DNA from: Anastatus disparis
Taxonomy: Eukaryota > Arthropoda > Insecta > Hymenoptera > Eupelmidae
Length of the DNA stretch: 64,000 nucleotides
Direction: 5' to 3'
Assembly (NCBI GenBank): GCA_017163975.1
Contig: JAFFSR010000033.1
Coordinates: 450,001-514,000 of the forward strand
Shown here: positions 54,313-64,000 of the stretch, piece by piece
How the letters are laid out: each line of letters begins with the position of its first letter
Position numbering within the stretch: the first letter of the stretch is position 1
The notes under the pieces: model-generated
What the model saw: the letters and a program-made list of their open reading frames with translations, nothing else
The model's database searches: none
What the model was told of the DNA's origin: nothing
Translations under genes and position numbers: made by a program

Positions 54313-57300
54313 GGAGAGGGTCTCACCTCCGGAACAAGAATCTTGACCAAACTTTTTTTACAACTTTCTGGTAGTACAAAAAGTGTACTTGTGCAATAAC
54401 AGACCCTAATGGCTATTTATTCTGAAGATATCCTACTTATAATATTTATTATTTATTGTAAACAGCGAAACTTGATTTTAGCTTATAGATGGAATCTTGT
54501 GGCTGAAACAAAGTAATTATATGATTCCAATACATATATGTATATGGAATAAATAAAATAAATAAAAAATATAAAAAATTACTTTTATTTATTTATTTTA
54601 CCTTATTATGATTTTATAACAGCGACAACTATTATTATGAATGAATAATTGCTCGACTCCTTTAGCTTCATGATACTTCTGGATGGAGAAACCTTAAAAT
54701 AAAAACAGAGAATCAATTCTATATATATATATAAAATAATTATAAATTTAATAAATCAATGAGTGATACTTATCTGATAATAATTTTCAGGAATTACTTG
54801 TAATGATGACTCGCATTTTCATAAAAATTTGTAACTTTTTATTTGTAACTGTTGTTGAAGTTTTCTTCTCTTCTTGCAACTTGAGCACTTGTATAAAAAT
54901 CCAATTTCCAATCAAATTCTATAAAATACAGAAAGATTTCAATTTTATTTATGTAAAATAATTAAAAAAAAAATAAAAGTTAAAATGTTTATTTTTAGCT
55001 ACTGAAATTTTGAACACTTTTATTAATTATAACACTTTTCTGCATTTTTCTTAGGCTTCTTTTAAACTTCTTTATTTTTTATTATATTTAAAAAAATTTT
55101 AGAGAAAAAAAATTTAATAATTTTGAAAAATAACACAAAATTACTTTTATGTTTATTAAGCATTACTTTACTATGCACTATTGACAAATAAGGTTATGTT
55201 TACAGTCTTAAAGGTACACGATAGTATCGCAAAGTTGGTAAAGTAGATTTCTTACCGTTTGAGAAACGAAAGAATTTGAATTTTTATTCCAATATTTTTT
55301 AAACTTGAAAAGTTTTAATAATAGCACAGCAGCAAAACATTTTCTTATTTTTAAATCTTTTAAAACTTTTTGATTTTAATATTTTTTACGTGTTTAAATT
55401 TATAATTTTAAGGGTTTGTATTTTAAATTTTGTATATTTAATTTATTACATTATTTATTAAATATCGTAATCACTTTTACATGAATCAAGAAATGATGAT
55501 TAATATTAAAATTTAAATGGATTTTATTTAAAGATTATTTATAAACATTTTTCATTATTAATGTATATAATTTTTAGTTTTATTATCTGAGATTTTGAAT
55601 AATTTTATTTATTTTTAATTAATAACAAAATGGAGGAAAATGAAATCTACGAGGATGTTCAATTTTTTAATGAATTAATTAGTGAAAGTTTTTGGTATTC
55701 AATTAAATTATTGTATGCAAAAAATATAATTGCTAAACCACTTTGAAAAGCTCCAATGTCTCAGGTTATTTCTCTTAGAGAAGAAATAGCTGATAACTTA
55801 CTGAAATTCATTGATAATATTCAGATAGCTCATAGCAATGAACTTGTCGAAGAAAATGATATGCAAGTTGACGAAGAAATGCCTTGTTCTTCTAATTTAC
55901 CTAACTTACAAGAATTTGATTCTTATAGCTCTGGTAAATAATTGAATTATTTTTCTTATCTAAAGTAAAAAAAGTTGTTTTATTTAAAAGTTTTTATATG
56001 ATGAATTATTAAATATAATATATTTAATAGATGATACACCTCTCTCTAGTCAATTAAGTTCTGATTATGAGCCAGAAGAAAAAAAATCAAAATTTGAAGC
56101 TGTACCGCTTAAGGACAAAATCAGAATTTTAAATTTAAAAATGGAGCATCCGAAATGGACTTATGCATCTATGAGAATTCATGGAGGAAAGTATGTTCCA
56201 CGATTAGATGAGTTGACACGATGGAAAAAAGAAGTCATAAGTGGAGGAACTAAATTTGATAAAAATGAAGCAATTAATAAATGGACATACAGCATATTTA
56301 TAGAAGCTCGAAGAAATAGAGAGCCTGTGCAAACAACTGATTTGAAAGTTTGGGCTTTACAAGCTTCATTACAATTTTCATGTGAATCATACAAGTTTAC
56401 TGCTTCAGATGGTTGGGTGAAACGTTTCAAAAAGCGGTTTCACATAAGCCAAAGAAAAATTACAAACTATGTAAAACAGACAGAGCACAGATCTTTGAAT
56501 GAAATTCACCTATCTGCTGATACATTCCAAAAGACCATAATATCTATTACTGGTACTTCCCAATTTGATTTAAATTTTATCATAAACACTGATCAAATGG
56601 GATGTCAGTATAGAGTAAATGTTGAACGCACTTTGGAAAATAAAGGAGAAAAAATTGTTGAATCTTATATAGGAGATATCAATAAAATTACTCACTCCTA
56701 TACTGTTCAGTATTCAGTAACGGCCTCTGGAAAATTGCTTCCTCAAGTATTTATATGCCTACAAGAAGCATCTGGAAAATTTGGACCTAGGATTGAAAAG
56801 CAAATAGAAGAGTTGGTTTCATTATATAAAAATATTTATGTGACTTGCTCGAAATCAGGCAAACTTTCTAGTTTTTTAGTCGATACTTATCTGTCTGAAG
56901 TTCTTCATCCTTATGTAAAAAACAATAAATTCTTGTTGATCTTGGATTCATGGAGCGGACAAAAGCAGCACAAGATGTATGAAAAGTTTAAAACTGAAAA
57001 TGGAGAGCCCTCGTGCACTGTTGAATTTATCCCTCCTAATTGTACACCATACTGCCAACCATTGGATGTATATTTACACCGCCAAATTAAATATTTTATT
57101 AAAAAGCTTCAGAACGCCACTGAATTGTTGCAAAACAACATACAAATTAATAGCAGGGAGGATGCAATCAAAATTCATTCGTTGATACATCATCAACTTT
57201 CAGCACCCATCTTTAGAAATATGTTTGAATATTCATGGTATGCTGCAAAATTAATAAATAAGAGAGACTTATACATGAATGTAAGAGAAGTATGCTTCAG

Positions 57301-58563
57301 TCAGAAAGGAATTGAAAAATGTGACTGTAATACTTTATCTTTTGTGAAGTGCTCTTGGTGCAGAGAACTATTTTGTTTTAAATGTTTTTATTATTCATAT
57401 CACCCAGCATTATGTACAAAAACTTTTTCAAACGTTTAATTCTATAAATTAATCACATTAACAACACTTTTATTTTATTTACTTTATCCTTTTTCCTATT
57501 ATGTGTCTTTTAAAAAACTTTAGAGTTTTATTTATTGTTTCTGTCAAAACACTAGGTTAATACTTATACTGGTTAAAGTTATAAGATATACATCGCAACA
57601 AATGATTCCATGCACCAGCCAATCAGAGCTCTTATTTCCTTGTCCACAAAACAGCTGATGTGCATGCTGCCAACATCTAGTCATATGATGCTGAAAAATT
57701 TTTGAATTAATAGCAGAAGTAACTTTTAACCTTTACAGAAAAGAAAATTATAAATATACTTTTTATTTTTACTTAAAGCAAATTAATTTATATTATTGAA
57801 ATATAAGTTAAAACACAGAGAATAGTAAGAAGCAGAGCAGCATTACAAAATAAACTATGAAATTCTTATATTAGATAAGTATGTTAATTATTTATTTATC
57901 TTTATACTCACCATAATTTTTAATATGAAAAATTGAAATCTTTCTGTATTTTATAGGATTTGATTGGAAATTGGATTTTTATACAAGTGCTCAAGTTGCA
58001 AGAAGAGAAGAAAACTTCAACAACAAGTTACAAATAAAAAGTTACAAATTTTTATGAAAATGCGAGTCATCATTACAAGTAATTCCTGAAAATTATTATC
58101 AGATAAGTATCACTCATTGATTTATTAAATTTATAATTATTTTATATATATATATAGAATTGATTCTTTGTTTTTATTTTAAGATTTCTCCATCCAGAAG
58201 TATCATGAAGCTAAAGGAGTCGAGCAATTATTCATTCATAATAATAGTTGTCGCTGTTATGAAATCATAATAAGGTAAAATAAATAAATAAAAGTAATTT
58301 TTTATATTTTTTATTTATTTTATTTATTCCATATACATATATGTATTGGAATCATATAATTACTTTGTTTCAGCCACAAGATTCCATCTATAAGCTAAAA
58401 TCAAGTTTCGCTGTTTACAATAAATAATAAATATTATAAGTAGGATATCTTCAGAATAAATAGCCATTAGGGTCTGTTATTGCACAAGTACACTTTTTGT
58501 ACTACCAGAAAGTTGTAAAAAAAGTTTGGTCAAGATTCTTGTTCCGGAGGTGAGACCCTCTCC
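54313..58563 (+). mobile_element. 4.25-kb pogo/Tigger-like DNA transposon with ~610-bp terminal inverted repeats
   Basis: Ends GGAGAGGGTCTCACCTCC and GGAGGTGAGACCCTCTCC, each next to TA (54311-54312, 58564-58565). Inverted homology covers 54313-54935 and 57950-58563 and is nearly perfect, including the microsatellite tatatatata near 54720 and 58146. It encloses a two-exon transposase in plus orientation. The unoccupied target is present 0.8 kb to the left (53528-53534), so the insertion is well defined. High TIR identity suggests a fairly young copy. Confidence 0.9.
55630..57439 (+). CDS. Pogo/Tigger-like transposase (CENP-B HTH plus DDE_1), two exons, one internal stop
   Basis: Exon 1 55630-55933, intron 55934-56030 (GTAAAT...TTAATAG, phase 1), exon 2 56031-57439. 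The joined frame runs into the ORF whose first ATG is 56141. Exon 1 is acidic and begins MEENEIYEDVQFF; a TGA at 55744-55746 breaks it after 38 codons, and ATG 55756 could restart. Exon 2 has a CENP-B-type DNA-binding helix (FTASDGWVKRFKKRFHIS), then catalytic boxes NTDQMGCQY, LLILDSWSGQ and CTPYCQPLDVYL (D, D, D candidates). A C-terminal Cys-rich zinc region follows (CDC, CSWC, CFKC, final C). About 570 residues in total. Apart from the single stop all family motifs are intact, so the enzyme may have been active recently. It acts in the nucleus on the TIRs. Confidence 0.85.
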
Positions 58564-58565
58564 TA

Positions 58566-59270
58566 GTAAGTAAATGAATGGACTCGTTCCAGTATGCTTT
58601 TGTTTAAATATCCTATCTTGCATCTGAAAGGATATAAATTTTTACTGGATACAAATTTGACTGAACAAGGAAGAAATTTACACTTCAAATTTCTTGACGA
58701 GTGTTTGTTATTTAAAAATTTAACATTTCTTTAATATAATCAATACTGCAAACTTGAAATGTATTGAAAAATATTTTTTTAACATTATATATTTTAGGCA
58801 CTTCATTTATATTTGATATAACTATAAACACTTCGAAAACTCTATAATAACAAAATTTTTAAATTATCCTTTAAAATATATAATTATATAAAAATGTTAA
58901 CTTTGTACTACGTTTTAATGATTATTAATGACTTTTAAATTAAAAAATAAAGCAAAATTTCTTATATCATATCTTTATTCAAAACCTTAAATAATAATAC
59001 ATAAAACTTTTATAATTTTAAATCTTATGAACTACTTTTATGAGATCACAACAGGTGTATTTTGTGCGCTGCTTGCGCATTTGCAGTGTGTAAACGAACT
59101 TTGAACGAAACTTTTAATTTTAAATTTTTACATATCTTATAAGAACTAATTAATAACATTAAAACTTTATAATTTTAAATCTTATGAACTACTTTTATGA
59201 GATCACAACAGGTGTATTTTGTGCGCTGCTTGCGCATGTGCAGTGTGCAAACAAAGCTTAAAAAAAATTC
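58566..59270. repeat. Local repeat array, right part, with a 158-bp tandem
   Basis: 58566-58725 continues the target block interrupted by the transposon. From 59003 a ~95-bp segment (aaaacttttataattttaaa ... gtgcgctgcttgcgcat) recurs at 59161, a period of about 158, with few changes. No gene. Confidence 0.7.
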
Positions 59271-59328
59271 AAAATCAAAATTTAATAGATTCCTTAATCA
59301 TTTTTAAAATAAAGACATTAAAAATCAA

Positions 59329-59776
59329 TAATCAATAAATTCACCTTCATTATCTATCACTTTCTGCAATCTTCGTCGGACAGAATCGCATAAATTATGA
59401 AAATATTCTGGATTATCAAATAAGGCAATTCATGCTTCTTGAACGAGTTCCACGAGCTGCTTACGATTTCGTGCTATTTCAGGTCTCCTTCCACCATATA
59501 TGACCAGACATTTTTGATGATGTTAAGATCTGGTGAACGTGGTGGCCAGTCAAATCTCTGAAGCTGGGGATGCGCTGCATACCAATCACGCACTATATGT
59601 GCGGTATGTATAGGACTATTATCTTCCACTATATCAATTGGCACCTCATCGTCTGCGTATCGTTCTCGTAGACTTGAAAGAAGTTCATTTTCAAGAATGT
59701 TTACGTATGCTTGAGCATTGAGTCTTCTGTCAATACGAAAAATACGACCGGGACCATCACCGTTCACCCACGCTCC
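59329..59776 (-). pseudogene. Tc1-like transposase, C-terminal remnant
   Basis: The frame 59767-59474 reads NGDGPGRIFRIDRRLNAQAY, VDNS-like VEDNSPIHTAH and PPRSPDLNIIKNVWSYM; the second Asp box and third acid region (SPDLN..N.W) of Tc1 are clear. After a frameshift at the end, codons to about 59329 give LFDNPEYFHNLCDSVRRRL, the family C-terminus, with one more stop. The N-terminal half is missing: dispersed repeat copy D starts directly at the FGAWVNG region. Probably a dead Tc1 copy truncated by that repeat. Confidence 0.8.
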
Positions 59777-60819
59777 GAAAAATTATCTAAGACAACGAAA
59801 GTAAATAACTATAAATAACTGTAAATCATCGTAATTAATTATAAATAACAATAAACTATTTACTTACCTCAAAATTTTTAAAATTGTAAATAATAGTAAA
59901 TAATAGTAATTAAGAGTAAGTAACTGTAAGTGTTTGTAAATAATAGTAAATAACTTTTAAAATCATTTTGTAATCGTAAATAACTAAATAACTATAAATA
60001 ATTGTAAATAATAATAAATAAGTGTGAATAACTTTTATTAATGTTTCAGTCTCAATACTTTTTATCAATTGTTTACAGTTATTTAGAGATATTTACAGAT
60101 AATTACAGATATTTACGAAAATTATTTCTATATGGGTATTTACTAATTTCATAACTCTGACTGTGCGAAAGACACCTAGCGCTACTTTTTTGTTGAAATT
60201 AAGACCTTCATTTTGCTTTACTTAGACCGTTTATATGTGCTTTAAAACTGAATTTGTGATCAGAGCGAGTTGATAGTCAGTTGCATGCTCACGATGTTTC
60301 CAGATTTTATTCTACGAATTTCCTATCAAATTCAAATGGCCAAATCTCAGTATCAGAAGCACCTAGAAACTTTTATAAAAAAGGAAATTGAAGATCTTTA
60401 AGCCTACTTTAAAGTTATGTTGATTGTTTGAATAAAAAAAATTATAAAGTACTTTTAACCTCAAAATACACGAAAATAAACCCGTTTGAGTAAATTTTTT
60501 TAATATTTCAAGAGCAACAATTCGGAAAAAAAAATTTTTCTTGGCTCTAAAATCACCCTATAAGATAATATTTTAACTTGCGGCAATAGAAAAAGTGTGA
60601 GAAAGGGTCTCAAAAAAATTTTTTAAGTCATAGCTGTATGTAGAAAAAAGAAAAATAAGAAAAAACAATATAAAATACGGTTTTTTGCGATTGGGCAAGG
60701 TTAAATCTCTATTCCAAAAAGGTATTCCAGCTGCTTTTTTAATTTTTAGTATAAACACATCGATCTAAGGGTCGGGAGCGATGCTCAGTAAGTTTCGGGA
60801 GATAACGACCTGTCTAATA
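59777..60819 (-). repeat. Dispersed ~1-kb repeat, copy D
   Basis: Read on the minus strand it begins tattagacaggtcgttatct and ends ttgtcttagataatttttc, where it meets the Tc1 remnant. Very similar to copy C. The tattag end abuts a (TA)n tract. Confidence 0.85.
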
Positions 60820-60823
60820 TATG

Positions 60824-60824
<1 letters not shown>

Positions 60825-60893
<69 letters not shown>
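60825..60893. repeat. (TA)n microsatellite
   Basis: Alternating TA with a few G interruptions at both ends. Confidence 0.95.
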
Positions 60894-60895
<2 letters not shown>

Positions 60896-61007
60896 ACATA
60901 AAATACTAATTCAAGGTTGATGACCTTAAAAATAAAGTATTATACATAGCTGTAGATAGAGTAATATACGCATACATAAACAGACACCCATTGTATACAT
61001 ACACAGG

Positions 61008-61195
61008 CATTCACACATTGCGTATTACAACATATAACCATGGTCCAAAGTGCCACAAAAATTGCTTACCAGCTAACTACTGTTGGAGACATACACAACC
61101 ATTCACACATCGTATACCAAAATATTTAACCTTGGTCCAAAGTGCCACATAATGATTGTTTACCAGTTGATCAGTGTTGCAAGCACATCCCGACC
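61008..61195. repeat. ~97-bp direct tandem duplication
   Basis: The phrase cattcacacat(t)gcgta...ggtccaaagtgccaca...gtttaccag recurs, starting near 61008 and 61105. Divergence is moderate. No coding potential. Confidence 0.7.
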
Positions 61196-61197
61196 TA

Positions 61198-61431
61198 CAC
61201 TGTTAAAAAAAACATTAAAATTAATGTAAAATATGAAAGCAGCTTTCGATCCGTGTTATTAATTTTAAAAATTAATTCTTAAAATTAATAATTTTACCTT
61301 AATTTTACCAGAAAATTGCATAAAAATTAATAATTTTATCGTAATTTTAAGAATTAATTTTTAAAATTAATAACACGGATCGGAAGCTGATTTCATATTT
61401 TATATTAAATTTAATATTTTTTTTAACAGTG
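61198..61431. mobile_element. 234-bp palindromic MITE with TA target duplication
   Basis: Ends CACTGTTAAAAAAAACATT and aatattttttttaacagtg, with TA on each side (61196-61197, 61432-61433). The arms continue through agctttcgatccgtgttatt and aaaattaattctt to an AT-rich centre. Tc1/mariner-type target. Confidence 0.85.
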
Positions 61432-61941
61432 TAGACCCGCATTGTAGAACAACCTATCTGCCTTCGGTTTCGATGAAGACTGACAGTTAAGCCGAATATT
61501 CACCCCTTAATAACTTAACTCCCCCAACCGAAAAATAAAAATATTACATACCATTCTCACACTACGAATAGCAACTTGATACTCTTTGCAAGAAAATATT
61601 AATAAGTGTATTTCGAGAAGCATATTTTAAAATAAAGTTTGAATAATCATAATTAATAAAAAATCACATACCATTCTCACGCTAACATTGTTAATCTGAC
61701 TTTTTTTGCAATTAATTTTATGATAAAGACGTATTTTAGGGTGCTGACATTATAAAATTTAAAATTTCAACGTAAGAAATCTCTCTCTCCAAGACGTATG
61801 TACGGGTGCCGATTTTTTGAAACTCAAAATTTTTCTCTCTCTCTCTTTCTTTCTCTCTTTACCCTATTTTATTATTATAAAATAAATAAAAAATTTGCGT
61901 TTACATAAGCCTCTCTCTCTCTCTTTCTCTCTGGTAAAGAA
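61432..61941. other. Spacer with repeated phrase and CT tract
   Basis: The phrase cataccattctcac(a/g)cta occurs at about 61549 and 61669, within ~120-bp diverged repeats. A CT-rich tract fills 61783-61795, 61833-61860 and 61911-61932, immediately before the retroelement coding region. No gene. Confidence 0.5.
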
Positions 61942-63880
61942 ATGGTAAAGAAAAAGCCCTGGGTCACTGCAGACATTCGTGCTAAAATGAAAGAACGTGA
62001 TATAGCTTATCGCTCAGCTGCACGTTCAGGCCTTATTATATCCATAGCTAATTATCGAAGACTTCGTGGAGAAATCTCAAATGCTCTTGACACAGCTAAA
62101 AATAAATTTATTTCTAATCATTTGGCTACGTCGTCAAACTTAACAAGTCGTTGATCAACCTTACACAAGATTGGACTTTCGAACAAGATCCTACCTTCAC
62201 CACTATAATATGTCTCATCTAAAGCCCTATTGACTCATTACACCTCCATCTCATCACCATCCTCTGCTCTATCAGATAATGATATCAATAAGGTGCTTGC
62301 TGTACCATTAAACAGTAATTTTCCAATTTTTGATTTCTCTCAGGTTGACAGTTCTATCACTGAGTCATTTCTAAATATGGCTTCCTCAAAAGCTGTTGTA
62401 CCTGATGATCTGTCAACAGGTATGTTAAAAATTACGCAGGTTTCTCTAGCGCCATACCTAACTTCGATAGTGAATGTATCACTTTCTTCAGGAATATTTC
62501 CTGACCCATGGAAGAGAGCCTTTCTGCTCCCATTGGCCAAGTCTAACAAACTTGATTCTCCTTCGCAAACCCGACCAATAGCAAAACTCTGTGAAATCTC
62601 AAAAGTTCTAGAAAGGGTTGTACATTTACAACTAAACTTTCATATTGGAGCAAATTCACTGCTCGATTGCCTATAAACAGGTTTTCGTAGAGCAAATAGT
62701 ACGCAAACAGCTCTTTTGAAGCTTCTTGAAGATTCTCGGCTAGCTATAGACAAAAATATGGTAACATTGTTGCTCTTGTTCGATTTTTCGAAGGCATTTG
62801 ACATGGCACCACACGCTAGACTACTTCTTAAACTTCGTTCTTTTAACTGTTCTGACACAGTTATACGCTGGTTTGCGTCATACCTAAGGAACAGATTTTA
62901 TGCTGTCCCTGACTTGGAAAATCGAGTGGGTGAGTGGATCTCTTATACGGCAGGTGTTCCTCAGGGTAGTGCCCTGGGCCCCCTGCTTTTCTATGTTTAT
63001 GTAAATGATCTTCCTTCAGTCTTGGACAGAGAACAGCATATTCTTTTCGCAGACGACTTACAACTGTATCACTTGTTTCTTCCTGCAAAAATGGAAGAAG
63101 GAATAAACCTCATGAATTATGAGGTAGGCGCAGTGGACTGATGAAAACGAGCTTGCTCTTAACCCTAGCAAGATGCAAGCTATTTTTCTAGGCAGTGAGC
63201 AATTTTTTTCGAGAATTGATCTCTCCGTCTGTCCTCCTGTTCTGGTAAACAATGTCTCAATCACTTATACTGATGCAGTTAAGAACTTGGGAGTCTGGAT
63301 CACTAGCACTCCAAACTGGAATAAACAGGTAAATTCAGTGGTTGGTCGAGTCTTTGGAACTCTCCAGTCTCTTAAGTTTCATAGACATGCAATGTCTAGA
63401 AAGGTTAAAAAAGAGTTGGTTGAGGCATTAATATTTCCTATTCTGGATTATTGCTGTGTAGTATATGATGATCTTCCACAAACATTGAATTTTAAACTTC
63501 ATCGTGCTCTTAATGCTTGCGTTAGATTCATGATTGGCAACATTGGATGGCATGAAAGAGTTACTCCTTTTCACCTTGAATTGGGATGGATTTCAGTTAA
63601 AAATAGGTGTCTTTATTTCAAAACAATACTTGCTCACTCTATTATATCATACCAAAATTCATCTTACCTAGCATCGAAATTTTGCCAAGCAAATATAGAC
63701 ACAATGGTTAGGTCATCAAATAGATTGCCTACAAGGCTTCTCATCTGTCCTACTGTTCGCACAGCGACCATGCAAAACTCTTTTGTTTCATCAGCTTCTT
63801 TTATCAACAATAATGTTGATGTACTACATGGTTTTGAGGTGGGGTCGACGCAGGCATTGAAACATCGTTTGTTTAATTAA
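61942..63880 (+). pseudogene. Non-LTR retrotransposon reverse transcriptase, 5'-truncated
   Basis: 61942-62154 encodes the linker before RT (KKKPWVTADIRAKMKERD). The frame from 62230 reads FLNMASSKAVVPDDLSTGML and SQTRPIAKLCEISKVLERVV, then a TAA at 62674-62676 interrupts at TGFR. The same frame goes on to 63141 with LLFDFSKAFDMAPH, GVPQGSALGPLLF and the catalytic FADDLQLY. A frameshift near 63128 leads to 63173-63880 with LNPSKMQAIFLG, NLGVWI and a C-terminal part ending ALKHRLFN. Motif order is that of LINE RT; the style is Jockey/CR1-like, but I cannot fix the clade. The endonuclease is absent. Only one stop and a few frame breaks, so the copy is moderately old. Confidence 0.85.
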
Positions 63881-64000
63881 TTTCTTTTGGATGAGCACAC
63901 TGAATGGCAGAATGCATAAAGCACTCGTTGAGTTTACCTAACTTAGGAAATTCTACCATAAAATATAACAATGGACCTCTCTAGGTTTCTTTTTTGTACT
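63881..64000 (+). other. Probable 3' UTR of the non-LTR element
   Basis: Follows the RT stop directly, with no ORF. A poly-A tail or target duplication is not reached before the window ends. Confidence 0.5.

Noticed and set aside
1..64000. tRNA and rRNA genes
   Set aside because: I scanned for B-box-like ggttcgaatcc and rRNA-like stretches and saw none; a covariance-model scan would be needed to be sure.

Overview
The window looks like AT-rich repetitive nuclear DNA from an arthropod, most likely an insect. The evidence is GT-AG introns, TATA-type promoters, and the transposon families present: Polinton-like, Gypsy, Copia, Helitron, Tc1/mariner, Harbinger-like, piggyBac-type MITEs and a non-LTR retroelement. 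I cannot resolve the order. I found no convincing single-copy host gene. The best candidate is a tyrosine-recombinase-like exon at 36737, which may itself be transposon-derived.

Layout. 0-4.5 kb: a divergent gene pair from a DDE/SWIM transposon, followed by a dimeric satellite (334 bp made of two ~167-bp halves). 4.5-13.7 kb: AT-rich DNA, two inverted-repeat elements, an LTR-like leader with a hairpin series, a decayed Polinton-type DNA polymerase B tail-to-tail with a chromodomain fragment, and a compact CRE/AP-1 type promoter. 14-18 kb: two large palindromes and an intron-containing transposase-like gene; one palindrome (TTAA target duplication) sits in its 5' part. 19.16-27.85 kb: a complete but mutated minus-strand Gypsy element with 252-bp LTRs and a GGGC target duplication. 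28-38 kb: nested MITEs and foldbacks, including a 2.3-kb palindrome whose left arm was entered by a 3.1-kb long-TIR mariner. 38.2-46.2 kb: a minus-strand Copia element with a long leader, itself hit by a Harbinger-type MITE. 46.2-52.2 kb: a decayed transposase, an LTR-like leader and a Helitron 3' end. 52.3-59.3 kb: a local repeat array interrupted by a nearly intact 4.25-kb pogo/Tigger-like transposon with 600-bp TIRs; an unoccupied copy of its target lies next door. 59.3-64 kb: a Tc1 remnant, a MITE and a non-LTR reverse transcriptase.

Two themes stand out. (1) Palindromic elements occur at high density and are nested, often with readable target-site duplications (TTAA, TTA, TAA, TA). (2) Several LTR-type elements carry runs of small hairpins in non-coding segments: stem sequences change in a compensatory way while loop or spacing is kept. 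The clearest is a set of five hairpins sharing an AACACA(A) loop in the Copia leader (43421-43742). Others lie at 8260-8700, 19485-20322, 20740/26740/26859 and 48832-49019. No host operon or pathway links these genes; each belongs to a separate mobile element.
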